Of a DNA stretch of 64,000 bases, positions 12,501 to 21,110 are shown in pieces. The number at the start of each line of letters is the position of its first letter. Positions within the stretch are counted from its first letter, which is position 1. The notes under the pieces are model-generated. The model saw only the letters and a program-made list of their open reading frames with translations, was not told the DNA's origin and ran no database searches. Made by a program: the position numbers and the translations under genes. Source of the stretch: Owenia fusiformis (Eukaryota > Annelida > Polychaeta > Sabellida > Oweniidae); contig CAIIXF020000001.1 in the NCBI GenBank assembly GCA_903813345.2, forward strand, positions 58,512,270 through 58,576,269. Reading direction: 5' to 3'.

Positions 12501-15500
12501 TATGTACCAAGAGTAATGCAGAGCTGGCAGCTGTTAAAGCAGCATACAGAAGATGTAAGTTCACAGTGACATCTATATATGTTTCTATATAATCTTCATT
12601 TTCTACCATTATTACCATTTATTTAACATTTCAGCCCCTTTGAATGTTGTAAAAGTTACATTGGTGACCATTGAGATCTTATCGGCATTAAAACTGTTTC
12701 TAGTATTCAAAATTGTCTTATTTTTCAAAGTTCAATGCCAAGAGTAAAAAGTGGTTGCCATTAGCAGCCACCAGGCAACTGTGAGTTTTAAACTAAAGTA
12801 ACATCCTCGCTGTAACTTTTTTGATAACAGAAAATTGCATCATAAGAGATAATGTTTTTTTGTCACTACCACAAGTGGTGACATACTGTTATAGTCTCCA
12901 ACTTTTTGTGACAGTGTTCAGCAATCGGGGGGTTGGCGTTTGGCATCTGTAACAAATGGTAGGTTATGGCATTAATCGTAGAGACCATTGCATTTTAATG
13001 ATAATTTCTTTTTATTTTAGTATTCAGTGCAGACCTTGAGAAGGACATTGTGTCAGAAACATCGGGTCATTTCAAACGCTTGCTTGTCTCATGTTTACAA
13101 GCTAACCGCAACGAGAACAGAGAATTTGATCGTGCAAAAGCCAGAGCAGATGCTGAGGTTCTTTATAAGGCTGGGGAGAAGAAATGGGGGACGGATGAAT
13201 CACGATTTAATGTGATTCTCTGTTCAAGGAGCTATGGACACCTCAGAGCGATGTTTGAGGAATACAAGAAATTCTCTAAGAAAGACATTGAAGATGCTAT
13301 CAAGAGTGAGATGTCTGGGGACTTGGAGAAGGGCATGCTTACAACAAGTAAGGATATTCTGTTCAAAAAGGCTAAGTTTTGAAAAGCTTCTTTAAACATA
13401 TTAAAGCAGTATGAAAGTATGTTAACTATATCTTTTATGATATCATTTATGTATCATGATATCATAAATCCAACAAATTATTTTTTGATTCTTCACTAAC
13501 TAGGAAGATAACATTTCACTCAGTTCACTTCTGGTGGCTTCTACATATACTCCACCATGCATTACAAAGCAAGAAAAACTAAATACACATGTCCATTTAT
13601 TTCTTTGCTTCCAGTCCGTGTTGTGCGAAACAAAGCTGCGTATTTTGCCAAATTGCTACATGATTCAATGAAAGGATTAGGGACAGATGATGACACACTG
13701 ATCCGCGTAATGGTCTCTAGGTGTGAAGTTGACATGGTACAGGTCAAGCAGGAGTTCCTGAGATTATATAAGCAGTCTCTAGATGCATTTGTTGCTGTAA
13801 GTTGCTGTTGATAATGTTTTCTGGGAAGATTCTTGAACTTCTTATAACTTAATTTTAAAGCCATTTTAGCTCAAAATTCATAAAAATAAAGAATTTAGAG
13901 ACATTTATGGATATACCTATTGATACTCTTAGAGCCCATCTGGTTATAAATGTTTGTGACCTGTTCAACCTTTGAATTTTGGGGCTAGCACTCATACCTA
14001 ATTTTTTTTCACTCTATCCCTCTCAGTCTTCCTTTCTTACGCTTTGATGGTAACAACTTATTACATTATTAACCAAGTTGTACATTTGAGCTGTATTTCA
14101 TTTAATTGTATCTTTTCGGTTCTTCAGTTTCTTTGCATTCAACAATAATTTAAATACATGAATGTAAGAAGGGTAAAAAACTTAAAAGGAAGCATGTAAA
14201 TGTACATATGGAATCTCAATATATTTTATGATATATTTTTACTGTAGCTACTTGTAGCTACTTAATATCCATAAATATTTTTCAGGATTTTTTTTTTATT
14301 AATCATTTTTATTTCAAGTTCATATATTATAACATTTAATTTCATACAATGAAAATTCAACAAGGTTAATCAATTTAACATTTGTGTTGAACTTCGCAGT
14401 AAATATACCATACACTTATATGCAATACAAATTTGTTACAATTATTCGTAACTATTCATATATAAACAAAAAGGAAAAAGTACAATTAAAGCTGATATTG
14501 GAATGCTTTACAAAAAAGGTGTGCAGTGGTGTAAATTATGGGATGGTGTAATATACATGTTAGTCAATCTTGGTTGCTTGTAGGAATTTGAAAGTTGCTT
14601 TCAGCAGAAGTGTATTATCTTCATTACTAAGTTCACTGTTACCATGCAAGAGCATATTTACTTTGCTAACAGAGTTAGCATCTAAGAATTTTTCTAAACA
14701 ACCAGTAATATGGAGATCTATAAGTAGTTGGATTCTATCATTTACAAATTGAGGGCATTTGAGGAAAAAATGAGTAGGGGTTTCATTTTCATGACCACAG
14801 TTACAGGCTGGTGAGTCAATGTTTGTAAAGTGATGAGCAAATAATTGACTTTTTAGAAATAGGTCCACTTTTAACCTGTTAAATATAATTTCAGTTTTTC
14901 TAGTGATATCAAGTGATGCTATTATATTTATACATTTTTCATTCCCGAAATGCTTTCTAAGTTTGCCTTTAAAAGTTGATATTCTATTACAATTTCTTAA
15001 ATCATTAGGCAGACCATTCCATTCTTCAATCGCAGCAAAATATGTAGTTTTTCTAAATGAAATGCTGATATTTAGAGGCACAATATACTCTCTGACAGCC
15101 CTTAGAATTCTATTTGGTTCATGTAAGTATTTATTAAATAATTCAGTGACATATGAAGCTGATAAATTGATTCTACTTTTAAATAGAAATGAGCAAAGAT
15201 GGCTTCTTCTTCTCTCAGACAAAGTAATCCAATTTAATGTCTTCAAGACCTTATAGGTGCTTGAACCATGCAGAGCACCGGAAATTAGACAAGCTGCATT
15301 ATAATGCAGTCTTTCAAGTTTGCTGGTAGCTATATTTGGAGCACTAATGTAAATTATATCAGCATAATCAATTTTACTTAGAATAAAAGAATTATATATG
15401 GTTTCCAAATGATTCGAACGAAGAATGTGAGTTAATTGTTTAAATGGATTTAAGATTGTCTGTAATTCCTTGGTGAGCTCATTAACATGTTCCTTGAAAT

Positions 15501-18387
15501 TAAGCTTTTGATCTAAAATAACACCAAGGTGTTTATGACTAATAGTTTTAGGAATGGGGTCACCTCCCAAATAGAGTATAGGTTCATTAACAGGGTTTGT
15601 TAAAGGTGATGTAAAAGTCAGGTCAGCACTTTTTGATGCCTTAAATTTCATTTGCCAGGTATCAGCCCAGGTTTTAATTGTATTTAGGTCCATTTGCAGA
15701 TTTTGAGAGAGTAAAGGGCTTTTCTTAGAGTAAGGAAGGAAGATTGATGTATCATCTGCATAAATGAAAGTCTTACAATTTAGGTTATCAGGTAGATCAT
15801 TTATATACATTAAAAACATAAGCAGCCCTAATACACTGCCTTGTGGCACACCAGCATTGATAAAATCAGGTTCTGACCATTTCGAGAAAGAATTATTTAC
15901 TTTAACCTTCACTTGTCTTTGTGACAGATATGAATTCATTAAAAGTAAGAGATTATTGTTGATGCCATAAGATCTCATCTTTTGTAATAGTAATTGATGC
16001 GGAACGACGTCAAAAGCTGACGCTAAATCAAGAAAGATAGTTCTTACATTGTTTCCATTATTCAATTCTTCTTGAATGCAATGAATAATATATGAAAGTT
16101 GGGAAGTGGTATTATGCTTAGGAAGAAATCCTGACTGAAAACTGTAAAAGAGGTTATTTTGGATCATGTGATTGAAAATTCTATCATAAATAATCTTTTC
16201 CAGAACTTTAGATAAGGCATTTAACAATGTGACTGGTCTATAATTGACAACTTTAGATCTATCTCCTTTCTTGTGTAATGGAACAATAATACCCTCTTTC
16301 CAAATCTTTGGGAAACAATGAGATGTAAAAATTTTGTTAAAAAGCAAACTCAATGGTTCACATATCGTCTCAGCTGATAAAATTAGCATTCTATTATTTA
16401 TTTTATCTGTCCCCTCCCCCTTTGATGCATCAAGTTGTTGAAGTAGTTTTAAAACCTCATTCTTATCAGTAAAAATATCTTCCAAGTTTAGATTACACCT
16501 TAATGGAAAATTTGGTAATGGTTCGTGTATTTGATCTACGTTGTTCTTCTGGATAAAATATTTAAGAAAAAGTTCAGCTTTCTCAGAAGAAGATCCCGCA
16601 GATAGTTTAGGATTATCTAAATGTAAATAAGGCAGTGACACATTAAATGACTTTCCAAGTAGCTTCTTCAAAAGTATCCAGTAATCTGTTGAGTTTCTAT
16701 TTAAATCTGATAAAGTTCCACATGTTGATTCTATATGTTTACGCTTAGCTTCATTTATCATATTTACAACACATAAGCTTTGTTCTTTGTATTTTTGAAG
16801 AAAGGTTAAATCATTTGAATGTTTAAATTTATGATGAAGTCAATCTCGTTTATTAATTTGCTTCTTTATATCAGAATTGAACCAAGGCTGATCGTTTTCT
16901 TTTATTAAAACCTCTTTATGCGGAATTGTTTCCTTAAAAATGTTGAACAAAGTATCAACAAACCTATGAGTGGAAATATGAACATTTTGAAGTTCTAAGA
17001 TCTCTCCCCAGTTTGAATTAAGTATTCTTTGATTCAATATTGTTTTATTAAGTTTATCATATTGCCAAATGATTTTCTTGGTTGGAGTTTCTTTAATAAT
17101 GTTCATTTTTAGGTATGTTAACAAAGTGCAATGATCAGTATTTCCTACTGGTGGTAGAACTTTATGATTAGATATTATATTAATATTATCTGTAAAAGAC
17201 AAGTCTATACATGATTTAGTAATAAAGTTGTTACGAGACTGCACTCTTGTTGGTTCATCTATAAGTTGTATAAAATTAAGATCAAATAAGATGTTGTGCA
17301 AGTTAGTCCCTGCTTCATCAACTTTATCATCTTTCCACCAAAAAGAATTACGTGCATTAAAATCTCCATTTACTACAGTTGATCCAGGAAGTTTCTGAGC
17401 ATCCTCAAGGTTTTTACCAAGTAATTTGAAATAGTCTAGTCTACTTATTTTATCTTGTGAAGGTGATCTATAAAATACTCCATAATTGAATAGTTTACCA
17501 CTTACTTTAAGATTTAACCAAATATTTCCTAGTGTATCATTCATTAGTTCATGAATTATTTCAGCTTCTAATGAATTATGAACATATAGTATAAGACCTC
17601 GATTATTTGATCTGTAATGTTTAAGTTCAAAATTGTCAATTTTAAGATCTTTTTGTATGTCACTATTTGTCAAATTTCCCACCTCACATAGAGCAATAAC
17701 TTTAATTTGTTGCTCTTTTACTTTGAACTTTAGTGCTTCAAAACGTGCTAAACTATTTGCTTTGAGACTATTAATATTAGAAAATAATATGGGTAATTCT
17801 GATATAGGACCTGGATTTTTTTCAATGTCACCAGATAAATATAATAATTGAGAGCAATCATATAAGCAATCGAGTAAAGGTGAGCCAGGAAATATCAGCA
17901 ATATTAAAAGTAATTTAAATATTCTAATTAAAATCTTGAAGTATGACGTATTTGATGTAAAAGAAATATAACCGATGCAATAGTAGACAATTAAAATGAT
18001 CATACTTTGATATTTTTCAGGATGACCTATCAGGTGATTACAAGAAGATCATAGTTGCTCTGGTAAATGGTAATGGCTGTGGAGTGAAGTCATCCAGTGG
18101 GCAGACAGAGAATGTCTTCAAACCAGATGGTGTGTGGCAACTAGATTCTCTCTAAGAATGGTCAAAGAAAAAAATGGATATTTTTTAATCTTTTTGGTTC
18201 ATTTCACCAAATCATGATTATCATTGTCAAAGTAACCCTGTACCAAAGTAACAATCATCTGTGTACAGAACAGAAAATGTTTTTAACCAGACTTGTTTTG
18301 TTTCAATAAAAACAGTTTAAAAAGAATGCTAATGACTTCTATGTATGTTTTTCTGCAGATGCAGCCAGTGGGGATGAAGAGGACTAG
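5031..18387 (+). CDS. ANXA6-like: Annexin A6-like octad gene, repeats 3-8 (5' exons not in window)
   Basis: Ten exons join in a single frame: 5031-5220, 6115-6296, 10102-10242, 10550-10726, 11062-11175, 12464-12554, 13021-13347, 13615-13796, 18021-18129, 18359-18387. They total 1542 nt, 513 codons plus TAG. Annexins bind anionic phospholipid in a Ca2+-dependent way at membranes. Six annexin repeats are readable with type II Ca2+ loops ([28 protein letters not shown]) and two KWGTDES loops typical of repeats 3 and 7. A proline/acid-rich linker ([21 protein letters not shown]) separates the two tetrads. A complete octad is about 670 aa, so about 150 aa (repeats 1-2) are missing. The last intron carries a LINE, and the last two exons are repeated downstream by the tandem triplication. 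Confidence 0.9.
5431..5721. repeat. MITE-like element with 14-bp inverted ends, annexin intron
   Basis: TTATTATGCACCTC at 5431-5444 is matched perfectly by its reverse complement GAGGTGCATAATAA at 5708-5721. The roughly 290-bp interior has no convincing coding sequence. Flanking target duplication is not clear. Confidence 0.6.
6115..6296 (+). CDS. ANXA6-like: Annexin exon: repeat 4
   Basis: Acceptor ttgttgcag; begins with two bases completing Val and ends at a complete Ile codon (donor gtaagt). 182 nt, the same length and phase as its paralogue 13615-13796 (repeat 8). It contains the Ca2+ loop MQGLGTND and the [10 protein letters not shown] helix. Confidence 0.92.
6395..7680. repeat. Inverted-repeat-bounded element in annexin intron
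   Basis: The left end (tacaggataagccaaat, then aaatcttaataactcag) is mirrored at 7620-7680 (ctgagttactaagattta, ggctgaccctgtgta). A second inverted pair lies inside: 'tttcattggtctatt' near 6476 and 'aatagaccaatgaaa' near 7195, with similar flanks. The interior has no intact protein. This looks like a degenerate DNA-transposon derivative of about 1.29 kb. Confidence 0.5.
8483..9280. repeat. CpG-rich TIR element rich in CGTTC/GAACG motifs
   Basis: CTATCACACCAAACTAGTTCT at 8483 is repeated inverted as AGAACTAGTTTGGTGTGATAG, ending at 9280. A third, related end (acttgtttggtgtgatagct) lies internally near 8877-8896. The inside is much richer in CpG than its surroundings, with dozens of CGTTC/GAACG pentamers in both orientations. 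No transposase can be read. Non-autonomous DNA transposon, possibly composite. Confidence 0.7.
9469..9504. repeat. (AAAT)n microsatellite, probable retroposon tail
   Basis: About eight AAAT units. The 150 bp before it begins with 'acagggtgtgtcataca', which resembles sequences at 1961 and 5939 (acagggtatc). This suggests a SINE or LINE 3' end with a simple-repeat tail. Confidence 0.7.
10102..10242 (+). CDS. ANXA6-like: Annexin exon: end of repeat 4 and inter-tetrad linker
   Basis: Acceptor ttttgtag, donor gtatta; 47 codons, phase 0 at both ends. It starts [16 protein letters not shown], the final helices of the first tetrad. It then becomes a proline/acid-rich linker ([26 protein letters not shown]). 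This is where an octad annexin joins its two four-repeat cores, and it is the main reason for the A6-like call. Confidence 0.88.
10550..10726 (+). CDS. ANXA6-like: Annexin exon: repeat 5, first part
   Basis: 59 codons in phase 0 (acceptor ttttacag, donor gtaggg). It opens the second tetrad with [20 protein letters not shown], the type II Ca2+ loop and helix A/B of an annexin repeat. It then reads [20 protein letters not shown]. Confidence 0.92.
11062..11175 (+). CDS. ANXA6-like: Annexin exon: repeat 5 end / repeat 6 start
   Basis: 38 codons, phase 0 (acceptor ttatgttctag, donor gtatgt). It encodes [20 protein letters not shown], then ELHKAMK. The exon ends immediately before the GLGTD Ca2+ loop, so an optional cassette here would fall inside that loop. 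Confidence 0.92.
11451..11468 (+). CDS. ANXA6-like: Candidate 18-nt cassette microexon in annexin repeat 6 loop
   Basis: Between two phase-0 exons lies 'ccattacag', 18 nt encoding G-D-R-G-E-T, then 'gtgggt'. Both splice signals are acceptable and the length keeps frame. Inclusion would give AMK-GDRGET-GLGTDE, placing six residues in the Ca2+ loop and creating a K-G-D triplet. No transcript evidence; the pyrimidine tract is only moderate. Confidence 0.3.
11469..12463. other. Annexin intron, nothing further seen
   Basis: Plain AT-rich intron without inverted-repeat elements or exons that I can support. Confidence 0.4.
12464..12554 (+). CDS. ANXA6-like: Annexin exon: repeat 6 Ca2+ loop
   Basis: Acceptor ttctattttag, donor gtaagt; 30 codons plus one base. 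It encodes [20 protein letters not shown] and the AAVKAAYRR helix. The split codon with the next exon is Leu (t|ta). Confidence 0.92.
12862..12960. repeat. Dispersed repeat, second copy near 57655-57765
   Basis: 'agtggtgacatactgttatagtctc ... ttttgtgacagtg' here matches 'agtagtgacatattgttatggtctc ... ttttgtgacggtg' in the distant GNAT intron. Both continue into 'ggttgg.gt.tg.catctgtaacaaat'-like sequence. Interspersed element of unknown class. Confidence 0.55.
13021..13347 (+). CDS. ANXA6-like: Annexin exon: repeat 6 end and repeat 7
   Basis: 327 nt (acceptor ttttattttag, donor gtaagg). It encodes [20 protein letters not shown], a linker helix with [19 protein letters not shown], and [20 protein letters not shown]. 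The long repeat 6-7 exon contrasts with the split arrangement in the first tetrad. Confidence 0.93.
13615..13796 (+). CDS. ANXA6-like: Annexin exon: repeat 8
   Basis: 182 nt (acceptor tgcttccag, donor gtaagt). It begins with two bases completing Ile and encodes [18 protein letters not shown], the Ca2+ loop KGLGTDDD and [12 protein letters not shown]. The following intron carries the LINE. Confidence 0.93.
14275..14288. repeat. LINE target-site duplication, left copy (decoy splice acceptor)
   Basis: ATATTTTTCAGGAT, identical to 18010-18023. It is the genome-side copy of the duplicated annexin 3' splice site. It still contains ttttcag|GAT but now runs into the LINE poly(T), so using it would not give annexin sequence. 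Confidence 0.88.
14560..16761 (-). pseudogene. LINE ORF2, reverse transcriptase half
   Basis: 733 aa from an internal Met, in the same frame as the upstream endonuclease half. Motif [10 protein letters not shown] is at about 243-251, motif [10 protein letters not shown] at 304-312 and catalytic YADD at 334-337. Fingers motifs are PLHKKGD and [19 protein letters not shown]. The C-terminus has a Cys/His cluster (CNCG at 653-656, then [11 protein letters not shown]) that is common in CR1-like and related elements. The usual Pro after the motif B 'GSVLG' is Leu. RT residues look intact, but the premature stop upstream means the whole protein cannot be made without readthrough. Confidence 0.92.
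16840..18003 (-). pseudogene. LINE ORF2, 2A-like leader and endonuclease half
   Basis: 387 aa. Residues 1-55 are hydrophobic (membrane or signal-like), followed by [11 protein letters not shown] with the 2A-type core D59-I-E-K-N-P-G-P66. The endonuclease/exonuclease/phosphatase domain follows: SNINSL at 75-80, catalytic E107 in [12 protein letters not shown] at 213-220 and NTDHCTLL at 288-295. The frame ends in TGA at 16842-16840. Without that codon it continues in frame for 26 residues into the reverse transcriptase ORF. GAT-TGA fits a CpG transition from GAT-CGA. Confidence 0.92.
18010..18023. repeat. LINE target-site duplication, right copy (working annexin acceptor)
   Basis: ATATTTTTCAGGAT. 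It includes the last 11 intron bases and the first codon (GAT) of the annexin exon. Copies lie at 29851-29864 and 42165-42178 in units 2 and 3. Confidence 0.9.
18021..18129 (+). CDS. ANXA6-like: Annexin exon: end of repeat 8 and C-terminal tail
   Basis: Encodes [19 protein letters not shown], the last annexin helix, then a Ser/Gly-rich tail. It is paralogous to the start of exon 10102-10242 ([16 protein letters not shown]). Its acceptor lies within the LINE target-site duplication, so branch point and most of the pyrimidine tract now come from LINE sequence. Donor gtgtgt; ends in phase 1. Confidence 0.93.
18359..18387 (+). CDS. ANXA6-like: Annexin terminal coding exon
   Basis: Acceptor tttttctgcag. 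With the split Asp codon it reads D-A-A-S-G-D-E-E-D then TAG at 18385-18387. The short acidic C-terminus comes after a 229-bp intron. Confidence 0.9.
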
Positions 18388-19102
18388 GGATCTCTCCAAT
18401 GGCCAGTTTTCCAGATACTGTGCATCATAAGAAATTGGAACCTCTTGGTTAAAGTGAACAACTGATGAACATGTCAAATTAATTTGAAATATGCACAGAA
18501 ACACTATTTGGCTGTGAGGCTCTGTGAGACTGTTTGTTGTTCCCTACCTGCGAATGAGCTATCAAGACATGAACGCTGGTAGAATCAGGGTTGAAACGTC
18601 AGGGAAATTCAGAATTTCTTTAAAAGTGGCTAAAATGATCTGGAAATTTTCAAATTCTTTGAATAGTCGGTAGAGCTCAAGTGATTGAAGTTTTGAGACA
18701 AACTAAAGAGAAAAAACTAAAAGATAACTACCTAGATAAAATCATGTAGTTGCAGTCAGTGCCCTTGTAATTGTTTCTTTTATGTACTTTATTTTTCTTT
18801 AATACTTTTACATTTAGATATAAATTATAAAATTTGCAATATGCCATATCTATTTACAATGTTGCTTATGCTGGCATACAGTGTGTTTATGATATTTTGT
18901 GTAAAAAATAGGAAAGATAATATAGCCTATATGCTGTTGTACTATATACATTTTATTGTATAGATATTTAGTATATTTAGTATATACAAAATGTATATGT
19001 AAATTGTGTACAAAATTGGAATCATGCTTTATGTTACCACTTCAAGAGTAAAAATGGCAGGTGGTGACATTTGCATGTTAATGTCTTGTTACAGTATGGC
19101 TT

Positions 19103-19108
19103 AATAAA
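19103..19108 (+). terminator. Candidate annexin poly(A) signal
   Basis: AATAAA in 'ggcttaataaagagggtgg', about 715 bp after the stop codon and followed by GT-rich sequence. Other AATAAA motifs occur near 20333 and 20820, so the true cleavage site is not fixed. Confidence 0.45.
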
Positions 19109-20532
19109 GAGGGTGGTAGTTTGAGTTGCTTCAAAGTATAAGCTTGAGATCAAAACATTCCAGTTCATGGTGTGTGTCATAAGATTTTAAGATTAAGTGG
19201 TTAAAATTGGATTTTACATACCAGTATATAGGCTGGAATTATTATCGTGTCTAAAGTTCACTGGTAACTGTTCCAGTGCTTACTTTTTCCATAAAATGCA
19301 CTTATGTTTCTTAAAGAGCTGTGCCGTCCAACATTGTTGCAATATTTTATCTATACAGTATACACTTTATTCCTACATGTATATACACAGTGACAGTTTA
19401 CTGCACACTCTGTGAAGTTTATCTTACATTTTATTTTTAATCTACATGTATATATTATACATAATTATGACAAGTTCTTTTTTATATAAAAAGCTTGATT
19501 TTATGTTTAGAGTTGTAATATAGGAATTCTGTATTGTGCATTCAGTATGAAGCATCAACAACAATGAATAGACATCATAAAATCAATTGATCTAAGTGCT
19601 GATTGGTTTAGATTTACTTTCCACAAATTATTTGTCTTCCCTCACAAGTTCTCAGAATCAAAATTCCCAAAATATATCCATTATATGTACTGTCATCCGT
19701 CCATGCATGTTTTTTGTAAAAGTATGCCTTTAGTACTATATTCACTTATTTAAAAATAGATTGCAAATAGGAACAAAGCTATTTTGAAGTACTTCATTGG
19801 GATATTTTTTTTTATTTGAAAGGATGATTGTACAGTTTAGCTCAATAAGTAAAGCTAATTTTGCTTTAAAACTTTTATTTTGCAATATCTATATCAAATT
19901 TACATAGCAGTAGCATTATGCATTTCACAAACCATCCTGAAAGGTTGGCAAAAGTATGCTGATATTTGGCACTGTAGTGGTTGTCATAGTAACTTGAAGT
20001 AGGGTTCAACGGAGCAAATCATAACCAATAAAAACTTGGCTATAAATATTCAATGCAAAATATTTTTAGAGCAGAATTAGCTTTACTTATTGAACAACCT
20101 GTAAATTGTTTTTGTTATTTTGTAGAATTTTAGATTAGTTCAAAATATATATTGATGTTACAAAGTACATTTGTTTGTTTTCTTGTGAATTGAATTGAAT
20201 TGTGATGGGCACTACACCATGGTATGTAGTGGTAGCCACTACACCATGGTAACACAATATTTCAAAAGAAAACATATTCAAGGCAAAGACTTGAATGATA
20301 AAGCTTGACATTCACTATTTATGTCTCAGCAATAAACCATTGACAAACCATTGAACGACCTATTTCAACAAAGTTGCATCTATATGTTATTTAAAGCAGC
20401 AGAATTCTCAGCTTTAAGCCCTGACTGCAAAGCAAAATGGGTTTGGGAGATAGTTTCAGTAATCAATTGGGGAAAGATCAATTTTTATTTTTATAGACAA
20501 GATATATGGATCATATGCTTACAATGTATTGT

Positions 20533-20717
20533 CAGGCCTGTAGCCAGGGGATTCCCCCCCCACCTCCCTGGCCAAAAAATCTTTCAAAGTCATGCTCATT
20601 CTGAGCACTTTTTAAGTGATTTTGGCCATTTTTTGATCAAAATTGTCACAAGTGAAGCCCCCCCTGGAATTTTTCAAAAAGTGAACGTCCCCTTGGCAAA
20701 TCCTGGCTACGGGCCTG
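20533..20717. repeat. MITE with CAGGCC(T/C)GTAGCCAGG ends (unit 1)
   Basis: Left end CAGGCCTGTAGCCAGGGG, right end CCTGGCTACGGGCCTG, flanked by ATTGT on both sides. 185 bp. 'Gcc-gtagccagg' elements of this type are widespread in invertebrate genomes. Copies at 32375-32560 and 44689-44874. Confidence 0.8.
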
Positions 20718-20989
20718 ATTGTCATTATCTGAATGTATATTTCAGTTTGTTATATTTATATGATATGGTGCACTTGGCTATCGCAACCATGGCTCACAAC
20801 CCATGTGCCACTGAGAGCAATAAATAAATGAAAAAATAAAACAATGAGTTACCATCTTGGAGAATGCCAAAGCTCACTATTCTTCAACTTGTATTAACTA
20901 AATCAGTATTACAAAACTTATCTCTATGCTCATTTCAAAACTAACAAACATCCAGCATTATCTATCTGTTGATAGGACTTCAGAATCAC

Positions 20990-21110
20990 TGTGGATCCAT
21001 TTATATCAGAACATTGCCGTCAAATTAAACACGTGCTTCTGTTTACAAACAAACAAATTGACCAATAAGAGCTCTTCCTTTTTTTAACCGCGGGACAGGT
21101 TTGTTGAAAA
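20990..21110 (+). promoter_or_regulatory. GNAT gene promoter and 5' UTR (unit 1)
   Basis: The sequence before the ATG holds an E-box CACGTG (21030-21035), a CCAAT box (21062-21066) and 'ccgcggg'. The start context is gaaaaATGGCG, with A at -3 and G at +4. No TATA box is placed well. Near-identical promoters precede the copies at 32954 and 45268. Confidence 0.45.

Larger units (their letters stand above)
14289..18009 (-). mobile_element. CR1/L2-like LINE, near-complete ORF2, antisense in annexin intron
   Basis: Bounded by a perfect 14-bp target-site duplication, with an A-rich tail (T10 on the plus strand at 14288-14297). On the minus strand it encodes an AP-like endonuclease (18003-16840), then after one in-frame TGA a reverse transcriptase (to 14560). 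The 5' end lies only 6 bp upstream of the ATG, so there is no ORF1 and almost no 5' UTR. Either it was truncated at integration or this lineage has a minimal leader. The RT has the YADD and GVPQGSVLG motifs. It copies through an RNA intermediate by target-primed reverse transcription. Clade assignment is from motif style only. Confidence 0.92.
18388..20989 (+). other. Annexin 3' UTR and intergenic spacer to the GNAT gene
   Basis: No further exon seen. The 3' UTR starts at 18388, with a likely AATAAA at 19103-19108. A repeated 15-mer (cactacaccatggta) occurs twice near 20209-20250. One MITE lies at 20533-20717. Near-identical copies of this spacer follow in units 2 and 3. Confidence 0.6.

Noticed and set aside
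20351-20827. 158-aa open frame (shorter in units 2 and 3)
   Set aside because: Crosses the CAGGCC MITE, and its length depends on a C-run that differs between units.
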